DNA from: Hyphomicrobiales bacterium
Lineage (GTDB): Bacteria; Pseudomonadota; Alphaproteobacteria; Rhizobiales; Rhizobiaceae
DNA: 64,000 nucleotides
Assembly: GCA_900472575.1 (NCBI GenBank)
Contig: UCIV01000049.1
Coordinates: 1 to 64,000 of the forward strand
Direction of reading: 5' to 3'
Part shown: positions 16,024 through 24,659 of the stretch, piece after piece
How the letters are laid out: each line of letters starts with the position of its first letter
Numbering within the stretch: position 1 is the stretch's first letter
Notes under the pieces: generated by a model
Databases searched by the model: none
What the model saw: the letters and a program-made list of their open reading frames with translations, nothing else
Told to the model about the DNA's origin: nothing
Made by a program: the position numbers and the translations under genes

Positions 16024-17190
16024 TTATGCGACTCGCCCCGGCAGCTTGCGCCGACCGGCGATTTTTCCGAAAGCCGATATGGCCTTTTCGATGTCGGCCT
16101 GCGTCGTTTCAGGGCCAAGCGAAATACGCAGGCCGCCGACATCCGAGCTGAGCCCCATCGCAGTCAGGACATGGCTCTGCCCGACCTTGCCGGAAGAGCA
16201 GGCAGACCCCGCCGAAAGAGCTATTCCTTCGAGATCGAAGGCGATCTGACCGGTTTCGGCCTTCAATCCTGGCAGCGTGAAAAAGCTGGTATTTGCAACG
16301 CGAGGGCCGGCCGCGCCGTGTATGATCACATCGGGAGCTGCCTGCAGCATCGCCTGTTCAAGCGCATCGCGAAACGCACCGATTCGGGCGTTGCGGCTCT
16401 TCAGCTGTTCAGACATCACTTCAGCTGCCGCGCCGAAGCCGATGATCGCGTGAAAGTTCTCCGTCCCCGACCGGTGACCCTTCTCCTGACCGCCGCCCCG
16501 GATGAGCGGTTTCGGCATCAGCACTTCACCACGGGAAATAAGCGCGCCAATGCCTTTCGGACCGGCGATCTTGTGGGAGGAAATGATCAGGAAGTCGGCA
16601 TCCAGCGCGTTGATGTCGAGCGCGATGCGTCCGGCCGCCTGAACCGCATCAACAACCATCAGTCCACGATACTTGTGAGCAAGTACTGCCGCCTCGGCCA
16701 CCGGCTGGATGATGCCTGTCTCGTTATTGACGAGCATCACCGCCACCATCGGAAGGCCCGAAGCCGGATCGTGATTGGCTAGAAGCGTTTCGAGAGCGGC
16801 AAGATCGACGATGCCGGCAGGCGTTACCGGCACCTCCGTCACCTGCTCGGGTGCAAAACGGCCGCCTTCGCGGATCGCCGGGTGCTCTATGGCGGAGGCA
16901 TAAAGACACGATACCATAACAGGCGCTCGACCCATGCGATAATCCGGCGTCAAGACATGGTTGGATGCCTCTGTCGCGCCGCTCGTAAAGGTCACATGTG
17001 CAGATTCAGCCCCGACGAGCGCTGCGACCTGACGCCTTGCCTTCTCGACAGCAGCGCGCGCCGCCCTTCCCTCGCTATGTACGGAGGACGCATTTCCCGG
17101 CAAGGAAAAGGCTTCGACCATCGCGAGACGCGCGGCTTCCGATAGCGGAGCGGTCGCATTCCAGTCGAGATATGTCCTCTGCAAAGCCAT
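16024..17190 (-). CDS. Type I (IscS/NifS-like) cysteine desulfurase
   Basis: PLP enzyme of 388 residues and the first gene of the suf operon. The PLP lysine is in SSHKIAGPKGIG at about residue 203, and the catalytic cysteine is in SAGSACSSGKVGQSHV at about residue 329, with the long loop of group I enzymes, unlike the group II SufS encoded further down. It may supply sulfur to SUF under different conditions or to another acceptor such as tRNA thiolation. The start is ATG at 17190. Its upstream region holds iron-box-like palindromes. Confidence 0.92.
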   Translation of the reverse strand: MALQRTYLDWNATAPLSEAARLAMVEAFSLPGNASSVHSEGRAARAAVEKARRQVAALVGAESAHVTFTSGATEASNHVLTPDYRMGRAPVMVSCLYASAIEHPAIREGGRFAPEQVTEVPVTPAGIVDLAALETLLANHDPASGLPMVAVMLVNNETGIIQPVAEAAVLAHKYRGLMVVDAVQAAGRIALDINALDADFLIISSHKIAGPKGIGALISRGEVLMPKPLIRGGGQEKGHRSGTENFHAIIGFGAAAEVMSEQLKSRNARIGAFRDALEQAMLQAAPDVIIHGAAGPRVANTSFFTLPGLKAETGQIAFDLEGIALSAGSACSSGKVGQSHVLTAMGLSSDVGGLRISLGPETTQADIEKAISAFGKIAGRRKLPGRVA

Positions 17191-17255
17191 TGACTAGCCG
17201 CACTTCCTCGTCGTTCGATAGAATTGACCCCCACGCGGCGCGCGGAATCCTCATT

Positions 17256-17271
17256 TTAGTTGAAATCTCAA
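17256..17271. promoter_or_regulatory. Perfect inverted repeat upstream of the suf operon
   Basis: AGTTGA-AATC-TCAACT is a perfect 6-base inverted repeat with a 4-base spacer, 66-81 bases upstream of the type I desulfurase start. It may be an IscR/RirA-type operator, but the spacing does not match the published TGA-N9-TCA iron-responsive box, so the binder is unknown. Confidence 0.4.
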
Positions 17272-17323
17272 CTGCGCTTGCCTTATGAGACTTCGCAACA
17301 GGCATTGCTGTCGCATGCCTAAG

Positions 17324-17340
17324 TTTCGAATGGTTCTAAA
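17324..17340. promoter_or_regulatory. ICE-like box (Irr-type iron control element)
   Basis: TTTCGAA-TGG-TTCTAAA matches the TTTAGAA-N3-TTCTAAA type of element bound by the Rhizobiales haem-responsive regulator Irr, with one mismatch. A further TTTAGAA half-site follows at 17346-17352, giving TTCTAAA-N6-TTTAGAA at 17334-17353 (approximate). The position is 134 bases upstream of the suf operon and 89 bases upstream of the divergent hydrolase, so either or both could be controlled. Irr control of SUF genes is known in this group. Confidence 0.5.
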
Positions 17341-17428
17341 CTGAGTTTTAGAAAAGCTGAGCGCCTTCGTCAAGTCAAACTCGACGGCAAGCGCAAGTTG
17401 GAACCAAAAACGATTGACCGGAGTACCG

Positions 17429-18106
17429 ATGCCCGAAGTGATTTTCAACGGCCCTGCCGGCCGCCTGGAAGGACGTTACCAGCCCTCCAAGGAAAAGAGT
17501 GCGCCGATCGCGATCATCCTGCATCCGCACCCACAGTTCGGTGGCACGATGAACAATCAGATCGTCTACCAACTTTTCTACATGTTCCAGAAGCGCGGCT
17601 TCACGACACTGCGCTTCAACTTCCGCTCGATCGGCCGCAGCCAAGGCGAATTCGATCACGGCGCCGGCGAATTGTCGGATGCTGCATCGGCGCTCGACTG
17701 GGTGCAGAGCCTGCATCCTGACTCGAAGAGCTGTTGGGTCGCCGGTTATTCCTTCGGCGCCTGGATCGGCATGCAGCTTCTGATGCGCCGCCCGGAAATC
17801 GAAGGTTTCATGTCGATCGCGCCGCAGCCGAACATCTACGACTTCTCGTTCCTCGCTCCCTGCCCGTCGTCCGGCCTCATCATCAACGGTGATTCGGACA
17901 AGGTCGCGCCGGAAAAGGACGTCAACGGCCTCGTCGAGAAGCTGAAGAGCCAGAAGGGCATCCTGATCACCCACAAGGTCGTCGAGGGCGCCAACCACTT
18001 CTTCAACGGCCAGGTCGACACGCTGATGGGCGAATGCGAGGATTACCTCGATCGCCGCCTTGTCGGCGAACTGGTACCGGAACCGGCCGCCAAGCGTATC
18101 CGCTGA
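17429..18106 (+). CDS. Alpha/beta hydrolase (serine hydrolase)
   Basis: Cytosolic alpha/beta hydrolase of 225 residues. The nucleophile elbow is AGYSFGAWIG (Ser near residue 108), the oxyanion region is HPHPQFGGTMNN, and the catalytic Asp and His are in NGDSDKVAP and EGANHFF. The substrate is unknown; this compact family is widespread in Rhizobiales next to suf genes. I take the ATG at 17429; the open frame also allows TTG at 17414. It is divergent from the suf operon and ends in its own terminator. Confidence 0.85.
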   Translation: MPEVIFNGPAGRLEGRYQPSKEKSAPIAIILHPHPQFGGTMNNQIVYQLFYMFQKRGFTTLRFNFRSIGRSQGEFDHGAGELSDAASALDWVQSLHPDSKSCWVAGYSFGAWIGMQLLMRRPEIEGFMSIAPQPNIYDFSFLAPCPSSGLIINGDSDKVAPEKDVNGLVEKLKSQKGILITHKVVEGANHFFNGQVDTLMGECEDYLDRRLVGELVPEPAAKRIR

Positions 18107-18113
18107 ATGCATA

Positions 18114-18135
18114 GGGCCTCCTCGGAGGCCCTTTT
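18114..18135 (+). terminator. Intrinsic terminator
   Basis: GGGCCTCC (18114-18121), loop TC, GGAGGCCC (18124-18131), then TTTT. It lies 7 bases after the alpha/beta hydrolase stop. Confidence 0.85.
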
Positions 18136-18217
18136 GTTGACCGAAAAGCCCCCTTCCTTTAGAAGGCGGCCTCGCTCGGAAATAATTCCGAATCTCTAAT
18201 ATCCGGAGCAGGTGCGG

Positions 18218-18622
18218 ATGGCGGTATTCCCGCTGCGAAATCGGAAAAAGGGTGGACGCGTGCAAGCCGATCTTGCGCGCCTGACGGTTCTCGCTGCCGC
18301 ATTCCTGATTGCTCTCTTCGGTCTACTTGCCGGATCTCCGCGTAATGCCGAGATCGCCACATCGGCAAGGCCGGTGGATGACCGCTCTGACCGTTCTCCG
18401 GCACTGACCAAGCGCGACCCCTTGCGTGCCGTCTCGATTGCAGAGCGCAAGGATGGTGCAGGTTCGCATGCCTCCAATAACGAAGGCCTTCCCGCCCCAC
18501 AATTTGTCGCGCTTCCGGCCGTAAACTACGCTACCGCCCGCGCATCGGGTCACAACAATGCTGTGATTGCCGGTGATGATTGGCCGAGCGCCCTGCCCCG
18601 CGCACCGCCGGTATCGACCTGA
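18218..18622 (+). CDS. Small single-pass membrane protein, unknown function
   Basis: I do not recognise this 134-residue protein. It has a basic N-terminus, one hydrophobic segment at about residues 23-41 (LTVLAAAFLIALFGLLAG) and a polar, probably periplasmic tail rich in Ala, Ser and Pro without a visible domain. GGAGC eight bases ahead of the ATG at 18218 supports the start. It precedes secDF by 79 bases on the same strand, so it could be co-transcribed with it, but a link in function is only a guess. Confidence 0.5.
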   Translation: MAVFPLRNRKKGGRVQADLARLTVLAAAFLIALFGLLAGSPRNAEIATSARPVDDRSDRSPALTKRDPLRAVSIAERKDGAGSHASNNEGLPAPQFVALPAVNYATARASGHNNAVIAGDDWPSALPRAPPVST

Positions 18623-18701
18623 TCGGGACATTCGCCTCACGGCACGAAATTTGACGGCCATGCCGACCGCTGATCGGTCCGGGCCAAACAGGATCTAGAC
18701 A

Positions 18702-21230
18702 ATGAGAAACTCTCCGTGGTTGGTGGGAAGCTATGCTCTCATCATCATCATCGGCATTCTGGTGGCGCTGCCGAATGTCATTCCGCAGTCCACACTGGAC
18801 CGGATGCCGTCCTGGCTTCCCCATAGCCGCGTATCGCTGGGTCTCGACCTTCGCGGCGGCTCGCATCTCGTTCTGGAAGTCGATCGTGCCGACCTGATCA
18901 ACGAGCGCATCCAGAGCCTGACGCAGGACACCCGTCGCGTGCTGCGCGACAAGAACATCAACACCTCCGCCATCCGCCGTGCCGGCGATGCGATCCTAGT
19001 GACGCTGCGCGATCCCGCCCAGCGCGGTCAGGCCGTCACCGAATTGCAGACGCTGGCAAACCCGGTCGGTCTCGGCTCGGTCGGCAGCTCCGACCTGTCG
19101 ATCACCACGCCGAGCGAAAACTCGATCTCGATCGCACAGACAGAAGCGGGCATCAACGCCCATATCGCCGGTGCCGTCGAGCAGAGCCTTGAAATCATCC
19201 GCCAGCGTGTCGACCAGGTCGGCGTTGCCGAACCGACGATCCAGCGCGTCGGCTCCGACCGTGTCCTCGTCCAGCTTCCGGGCGAACAGGATCCGTCGCG
19301 CCTTCGCCAGCTTCTCGGCTCGACCGCCAAGATGAGCTTTCACCTGCTCGGAAATCCGGGCGAACCGGGTGTCACCATGCTGTCCGACGAGCGTGGCCAG
19401 CAGTATCCTGTTCTCGACCGCGTCGAGCTTTCCGGCGACCGCCTTACCGATGCACGCGCCGCCTTCGAACAGCAGACCCAGCAGCCGATCGTCACCTTCC
19501 GCTTCGACAGTGCCGGTGCAACCCGCTTTGCCCAGATCACCCAGCAGAATGTCGGCCGTCCCTTCGCCATCGTTCTAGACAACAAGGTTCTGAGCGCCCC
19601 GACCATCCAGACGCCGATCACCGGCGGTTCCGGCCAGATTTCCGGCAGCTTCTCGCCTCAGGAAACCACCACGCTTGCAGCGCTCTTGCGCGCCGGCTCG
19701 CTTCCCGCCAAGCTGACCGTCATCGAAGAACGCACCGTTGGTGCCGACCTTGGTGCCGACGCCATCGAGATGGGTATCTATACCGGTCTCATCGGCTTCG
19801 CACTCGTCGTCGGCTTCATGCTGTTCCTGTACGGCTGGTGGGGCCTTCTCGCCAACACGGCGCTCCTCATCAACGTTATCCTGACCTTCGCAGGCCTGAC
19901 GCTGATCGGATCAACCCTGACGCTGCCCGGCATCGCCGGTGTTGTGCTGGGTATCGGTCTGGCTGTTGATGCCAACGTTCTGATCAACGAGCGCATCAAG
20001 GAAGAAACCCGCAAGGGCAAGAGTGCCTTCGCAGCGATCGACGCCGGCTTTGCCCGTGCCTATTCGACTATTGTCGACTCCAACGTCACCAGCCTGATTG
20101 CGACCGTGCTTCTGTTCTGGTTCGGCTCCGGCCCGGTTCGCGGCTTTGCCGTCACCATGGGTCTCGGCATCATGATCTCAATGTTCACCGCCGTTTCGGT
20201 CGTGCGTGTCGCCATGGTCGCCATTACTGCCCGCCGCAAGCTGAAGAAGATCGAAATCAAGCCGCTTCTGCCGATCAACCTTGTGCCGGATGGTACCAAG
20301 ATCCGCTTCATGCGTGGCCGCTATATCGGCATCGGCGTCTCGATCGTGCTTTCGATCGCCTCGGTCTTCCTGTTCTTCAAGCCAGGCCTGAATTACGGCG
20401 TCGACTTCCGCGGCGGTATCCAGATGGAAGTGACCACACAGGACACTGCAGATCTGGCCGCGTTCCGTTCCGGTCTCAGCGAGCTCGGTTTCGGCGAAGT
20501 CGGCCTGCAGGAGTTCGGTGCACACAACCGCGTTCTCGTGCGTGTCGAGCGCCAGGAAGGCGGGGAAGAGGCGCAGACGGTTGCCGTCGAGAAACTCAAG
20601 GCGGAAGTCGTCAAGATCGATCCGACCGCCAAGGTAGAACGGACCGAAGTCGTCGGCCCGAAGGTTTCGGGTGAGCTTGCCGTTGCCGGCTTCCTGTCGC
20701 TCTTCCTCGCTTCGATCGCGATGATGATCTATATCTGGGTGCGCTTCGAATGGCCGTTCGCGGTCGGCGCGATCGTCACCCTGATCCTCGACATCACAAA
20801 AACCGTCGGATTCTTCGCGATCACCGGGCTGGATTTCAACCTGACCGCTATCGCCGCCGTGCTGACGCTTGTCGGTTATTCGGTCAACGACAAGGTCGTC
20901 GTCTATGACCGCATGCGTGAAAACATGCGTATCTACAAGAAGATGCCGTTGCGCGACCTGATCGACCTGTCGATCAACGAAACGCTGGCACGAAGCCTCT
21001 ACACCTCCGCCACGGCCTTCCTCTGCATGTTGCCGATGGCAATCTGGGGCGGCAGCGCCGTGTCGAGCTTCGCCATCCCGATGGTCTTCGGCATCGCGGT
21101 TGCGGCCCTTTCATCGGTTTTCATCGCGGCCCCGATCCTGCTCTTCCTCGGCGACTGGCGCACCCGTCACCGGGCACAGAAGCCTGCAGAAGAGGTTGCG
21201 GAAGACACGAAGGGCATCAGCAAGGCCTGA
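18702..21230 (+). CDS. secDF: Protein translocase SecDF (fused SecD and SecF)
   Basis: Fusion of SecD and SecF, 842 residues, which uses the proton gradient to help SecYEG export proteins. The SecD half (about residues 1-515) has an N-terminal membrane helix, the LDLRGGSHLVLEVD motif, the large periplasmic P1 domain and a five-helix bundle. The SecF half (about 530-842) starts with a helix and the VDFRGGIQMEV motif, followed by its own five-helix bundle. Fusions are usual in Rhizobiales, although many bacteria carry separate genes. No yajC lies directly upstream. It ends before a strong terminator. Confidence 0.97.
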   Translation: MRNSPWLVGSYALIIIIGILVALPNVIPQSTLDRMPSWLPHSRVSLGLDLRGGSHLVLEVDRADLINERIQSLTQDTRRVLRDKNINTSAIRRAGDAILVTLRDPAQRGQAVTELQTLANPVGLGSVGSSDLSITTPSENSISIAQTEAGINAHIAGAVEQSLEIIRQRVDQVGVAEPTIQRVGSDRVLVQLPGEQDPSRLRQLLGSTAKMSFHLLGNPGEPGVTMLSDERGQQYPVLDRVELSGDRLTDARAAFEQQTQQPIVTFRFDSAGATRFAQITQQNVGRPFAIVLDNKVLSAPTIQTPITGGSGQISGSFSPQETTTLAALLRAGSLPAKLTVIEERTVGADLGADAIEMGIYTGLIGFALVVGFMLFLYGWWGLLANTALLINVILTFAGLTLIGSTLTLPGIAGVVLGIGLAVDANVLINERIKEETRKGKSAFAAIDAGFARAYSTIVDSNVTSLIATVLLFWFGSGPVRGFAVTMGLGIMISMFTAVSVVRVAMVAITARRKLKKIEIKPLLPINLVPDGTKIRFMRGRYIGIGVSIVLSIASVFLFFKPGLNYGVDFRGGIQMEVTTQDTADLAAFRSGLSELGFGEVGLQEFGAHNRVLVRVERQEGGEEAQTVAVEKLKAEVVKIDPTAKVERTEVVGPKVSGELAVAGFLSLFLASIAMMIYIWVRFEWPFAVGAIVTLILDITKTVGFFAITGLDFNLTAIAAVLTLVGYSVNDKVVVYDRMRENMRIYKKMPLRDLIDLSINETLARSLYTSATAFLCMLPMAIWGGSAVSSFAIPMVFGIAVAALSSVFIAAPILLFLGDWRTRHRAQKPAEEVAEDTKGISKA

Positions 21231-21254
21231 TCCCGTCATCAATAGACAGACGAA

Positions 21255-21280
21255 GGGGCGGATCGAATTCCGCCCCTTTT
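21255..21280 (+). terminator. Intrinsic terminator of secDF
   Basis: GGGGCGGA (21255-21262) pairs with TCCGCCCC (21269-21276), followed by TTTT, 24 bases after the secDF stop. Confidence 0.85.
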
Positions 21281-21312
21281 GCTATCCACGCTCGCCTGGA
21301 GTGATTGATTTC

Positions 21313-21753
21313 ATGGTTATGGAGCTTGCCGCCTATGCGGGGCTTTTCTTTTCGGCACTTATCGCAGCGACGATCCTGCCCATGCAATCGGAGGCTATCC
21401 TTGTCGGCCTGCTGCTGACCGGTGAGCATTCCACCGTGGCTCTTTTACTCACGGCCTCGATCGGCAATACGCTTGGCGGCGCAGTCAATTGGCTTCTGGG
21501 GCGCGGCATCGAGCGTTTCAGTGGGCGGCGCTGGTTTCCAGTCAAAACAGCACAATTGGAGAAGGCGCAGCGCTGGTATCGGCGCTACGGAAAATGGTCG
21601 CTTCTGTTCAGCTGGCTGCCGATCGGCGGTGATGCGCTGACAGTCGTGGCCGGGGTTCTGCGCGAACCGCTTCCCACCTTCCTGCTGCTGGTGTTCATCG
21701 GCAAGGCAGCCCGTTACGCGGTTCTGGCCTGGGTCACTCTGCGCTGGGTGTGA
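21313..21753 (+). CDS. YqaA family membrane protein (DedA/VTT-like)
   Basis: Inner-membrane protein of 146 residues with the YqaA/SNARE-associated (VTT) layout. It has a first hydrophobic stretch, the ILPMQSEAILVGLL segment, a glycine-rich re-entrant region (GNTLGGAVNWLLGRG), and the cytosolic RWYRRYGKWSLLFSWLPIGGD segment before the last helix. Family members are linked to lipid scrambling or membrane homeostasis. ATG at 21313 or 21319 are both possible starts. Its 3' end overlaps the convergent pmtA-like gene by 20 bases. Confidence 0.8.
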   Translation: MVMELAAYAGLFFSALIAATILPMQSEAILVGLLLTGEHSTVALLLTASIGNTLGGAVNWLLGRGIERFSGRRWFPVKTAQLEKAQRWYRRYGKWSLLFSWLPIGGDALTVVAGVLREPLPTFLLLVFIGKAARYAVLAWVTLRWV

Positions 21754-22378
21754 AGTCGAAGGGTCGGCGCCGGGAAATGCGATAGACCGCAGCCGGTGGA
21801 ATGTTGCGCACGGTGCCGCCGACACGCACGGCCTTCAGCCCCAACCTATCGAGGATGCGCCGCGGCACCGGGCAACGTGGGCCATAAGTAAATTGATAGA
21901 GTGATGCACCCGGCCTCAGATAGGCGAATACACCGGCCAGGATCGCCGTCTGCTTGCGCGGCGACATCGAAAGAAGCGGCAGTCCGCTGACCGCAGCGCC
22001 TACACTCGGCTCCTCGAAAAGATGCGCCTTGCGCAATCTCGACGCATCCATCTGCAGGACGCGCGCCTTCGGGAAACGATGCTTCAGCCGAGGCAGGAAT
22101 TCATCGCCATATTCGATCAGCGTCAGGTTATCCTCGGCCACGCCGCGCGCCAGAAGCGAGCGGGTAAATACACCCGTCCCCGGTCCAAGCTCGATCACCG
22201 CCCCGGCAGAGCCGTCGATTTCCTGCGTAATCAGCCTGGCGAGAGTTTCGCCCGATGCGGCAACCGCTCCCACTCGCAGGGGATTACTCGCCCATGAGCG
22301 AAGGAAATGCAGGATGTCCGACAACTGCGCCTCGCCGAAACCTGGCTCTGCTGCGATGACATCCGAAGCGTCTGCCAT
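21734..22378 (-). CDS. pmtA: Phospholipid N-methyltransferase-like SAM methyltransferase
   Basis: Class I SAM-dependent methyltransferase of 214 residues resembling rhizobial PmtA, which methylates phosphatidylethanolamine toward phosphatidylcholine. Recognisable parts are FLRSWASNPLRVGAVAASG, the SAM-binding VIELGPGTGVFT near residue 62, and the C-terminal FTYGPRCPVP...LGLKAVRVGGTVRNIPPA and YRI(S)RR stretches. A longer open frame to 22588 exists, but its first 70 residues have no family resemblance. The family resemblance is fairly good, but an rRNA- or quinone-type substrate cannot be excluded. It overlaps the convergent yqaA-like gene. Confidence 0.72.
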   Translation of the reverse strand: MADASDVIAAEPGFGEAQLSDILHFLRSWASNPLRVGAVAASGETLARLITQEIDGSAGAVIELGPGTGVFTRSLLARGVAEDNLTLIEYGDEFLPRLKHRFPKARVLQMDASRLRKAHLFEEPSVGAAVSGLPLLSMSPRKQTAILAGVFAYLRPGASLYQFTYGPRCPVPRRILDRLGLKAVRVGGTVRNIPPAAVYRISRRRPFDFTPSAE

Positions 22379-22575
22379 GGCGTCGCTTCGGCAGTGAGAT
22401 CGAAACCAACGCATCGACAACATCTCCGTTTGGGGCTCGCGTGTCTGAAGGTGGTGAGTCCACCGGACAAACGCAATGACCGTCGCAAATTGTTGCGAAA
22501 TGATGGCGGAGGGAACAATGCTTGGTCTGCCGCCATTAATGCGTTCGAAATCGATGCATGTGGAGGAGCCTGACG

Positions 22576-23943
22576 ATGAAAAACACAATCGAGCCGATCG
22601 GGGACGATGAGGAACGTGGAGAACTGAAACGGGTCATGGGTCCCGGACTGCTGCTTCTGTTCATCGTCGGGGATGTGCTCGGGACCGGCATCTATGCGCT
22701 GACCGGACAGGTGGCGGCGGAAGTCGGTGGTGTCGTCTGGCTACCGTTTCTGATCGCCTTCATCGTCGCACTCCTGACCGCCTGCAGTTATCTCGAACTG
22801 GTCACCAAATATCCGAAGGCAGCTGGTGCGGCGCTCTACACCCACAAGGCTTTCGGCATTCATTTCGTGACCTTCCTCGTCGCCTTCGCCGTCATGTCGT
22901 CCGGCATCACTTCAGCCGCCACCGCATCACGCGCATTTGCCGCCAACTTCTCGACTTCTCTCGGGCTGGACGTCGGCGCCTTCGGCGTACCGCTGATCGC
23001 GGTCGGCTTCATTGCACTCGTTGCGGCGATCAATTTTCGCGGCGTCGGCGAAAGCGTGAAATTGAACGTGCTCCTGACCGTCGTCGAATTGACCGGTCTG
23101 CTGTTGATCATCGGCATCGGCCTCTGGGCTATAGCCGGTGGACAGGGTGACGTGTCACGCGCATGGACGTTTGAAGCACCTGAAGGTGGAGGAGCTTTCT
23201 GGCCGGTCGTTGCGGCCACCACGCTTGCCTTTTTCGCCATGGTCGGCTTCGAGGACTCGGTGAACATGGCCGAGGAATGCAAGAAACCCAGCAAGATCTT
23301 TCCCAAGGTTCTCCTGGGCGGCCTCGCGATCACCGGCACCATCTACGTATTGGTGGCAATCTCGGCCATCACGCTGGTGCCGGCTGCAGAACTGGGCGAA
23401 GGTGAGACGCCACTCCTGAAGGTCATCCAGGCTGGCGCACCCGCCTTTCCTGTGGGTGTCTTCGCCGTGATCACCATGTTTGCCGTCGCAAATTCGGCGC
23501 TGATAAACATGATGATGGCTAGCCGCCTCCTTTACGGCATGAGCCGCGAAGGTGTTTTGCCCGCTTCGCTGGGCAAGGTTCATTCGGCGCGCCGCACCCC
23601 ATACATCGCGATCATCTTCACATCACTGCTAGCGGTGGCGCTGATCCTGTTTGCAGGCGGCGTGAAGGAGCTGGGCGGTACGACGGCACTGTTGCTGCTC
23701 TGCGTTTTTGCAATCGTCAATGTCGCCGTACTGATCCTCAGGAAGGACAAGGTAAGCCACAAGCACTTTCGCACGCCGACTATCCTGCCGGTACTCGGTG
23801 CCTTGACCTGCGCTTTCTTTGCAGGCCCGTGGACAGGCCGCGATCCGATCCAGTACGTGATCGCTGGCTGCCTTCTCGTCATAGGTACTGTGCTCTGGCT
23901 GGCCACGGTGCAGTTCATGCGAACCGCCAGCCAGTCGGCATAG
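22576..23943 (+). CDS. APC superfamily amino-acid permease
   Basis: Integral membrane transporter of 455 residues with about twelve hydrophobic segments. The first helix carries LFIVGDVLGTGIYALTG, the APC substrate-binding unwound motif, and helix 6 has ATTLAFFAMVGFEDSVNMAEE, matching the family consensus. The substrate is probably an amino acid but cannot be named. GGAGGAGCC lies 5 bases before the ATG at 22576, which decides the start over the in-frame ATG at 22558. No enzyme genes for a particular amino acid are adjacent. Confidence 0.85.
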   Translation: MKNTIEPIGDDEERGELKRVMGPGLLLLFIVGDVLGTGIYALTGQVAAEVGGVVWLPFLIAFIVALLTACSYLELVTKYPKAAGAALYTHKAFGIHFVTFLVAFAVMSSGITSAATASRAFAANFSTSLGLDVGAFGVPLIAVGFIALVAAINFRGVGESVKLNVLLTVVELTGLLLIIGIGLWAIAGGQGDVSRAWTFEAPEGGGAFWPVVAATTLAFFAMVGFEDSVNMAEECKKPSKIFPKVLLGGLAITGTIYVLVAISAITLVPAAELGEGETPLLKVIQAGAPAFPVGVFAVITMFAVANSALINMMMASRLLYGMSREGVLPASLGKVHSARRTPYIAIIFTSLLAVALILFAGGVKELGGTTALLLLCVFAIVNVAVLILRKDKVSHKHFRTPTILPVLGALTCAFFAGPWTGRDPIQYVIAGCLLVIGTVLWLATVQFMRTASQSA

Positions 23944-23949
23944 TCAGGA

Positions 23950-24630
23950 TTACCTGCTCCGGAATGACAGACGGCCGTCGCCCGCAACATTTGGGGCGAC
24001 GGCGCTGTAGTCGGTTATCCGGTACTGCCCGCCTTCGACCGGGTGGCTGTGGGTGGCCGTAATCACCATGACTTCCGCCCCGGCCGCTTCACCTGCCTGA
24101 ATGCCTGCCGGAACATCTTCGAATACGAGAACGTCGCTCGGATTGACCCCGAGGCGTTCGGCACCCAGACGATAGCCCTGCGGATTGGGCTTGCCGATGG
24201 TGACGTCTTCCGCCGTGACGAGATATTTCGGCACCGGGATACCCGCAGCCGCGAGCCTTGCCTTGGCCAGTTCCAGCGGCGACGATGTGACGATCGCCCA
24301 GCACTCGACCGGTAACTGCTTCAGGAATTCGGCAGCGCCGCCAAGCGCAACAACGCCTTCGACGTCATCGATCTCTCCCTGCAGGATCTTTTCCGCCTCG
24401 ACGATCGGATCGACGCCGGGCAGGTTCAGATCGGTGATCGTGTCGATGCCACGACGGCCGTGCATGGTCGGCAGGAATTTCTCCACATCAAGGCCCATTC
24501 CTTCCGCCCATTTGCCCCAAACACGCTCTGCGGCCGCAGTAGACGTCAGGATCGTTCCGTCCATATCGAAGAGGAAGGCGGCATAATCGCGCGACGGCAG
24601 GACGGACTTGGCGGAAGCAGCAGAAGACAA
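23950..24630 (-). CDS. HAD family sugar- or glycerol-phosphatase-like hydrolase
   Basis: Haloacid-dehalogenase-type phosphatase of 226 residues. Motif I is FLFDMDGTILTST, motif II VTSSP, motif III includes GKPNPQGY, and motif IV is VFEDVPAGIQAG. The type 1 cap inserts after motif I. It resembles the 2-deoxyglucose-6-phosphatase/glycerol-3-phosphatase group. The start is TTG at 24630, backed by GAGAGGAA six bases ahead. It is divergent from the SDR gene; both genes use TTG and share an inverted repeat in the gap. Confidence 0.82.
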   Translation of the reverse strand: MSSAASAKSVLPSRDYAAFLFDMDGTILTSTAAAERVWGKWAEGMGLDVEKFLPTMHGRRGIDTITDLNLPGVDPIVEAEKILQGEIDDVEGVVALGGAAEFLKQLPVECWAIVTSSPLELAKARLAAAGIPVPKYLVTAEDVTIGKPNPQGYRLGAERLGVNPSDVLVFEDVPAGIQAGEAAGAEVMVITATHSHPVEGGQYRITDYSAVAPNVAGDGRLSFRSR

Positions 24631-24659
24631 GGGAATTCCTCTCGAAATGAGTGGTAGAT

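Noticed and set aside
14474..16249. 591-codon open frame opposite sufB and the first desulfurase gene
   Set aside because: Same reason: sufB is certain, and the antisense protein has no recognisable feature. Its length is explained by codon bias in GC-rich DNA.
17358..17372. TGA-N9-TCA as a RirA iron-responsive box
   Set aside because: The spacing fits, but the flanks are GC-rich and unlike the known AT-rich box, and such a pattern is expected by chance; I list it only as part of the promoter cluster.
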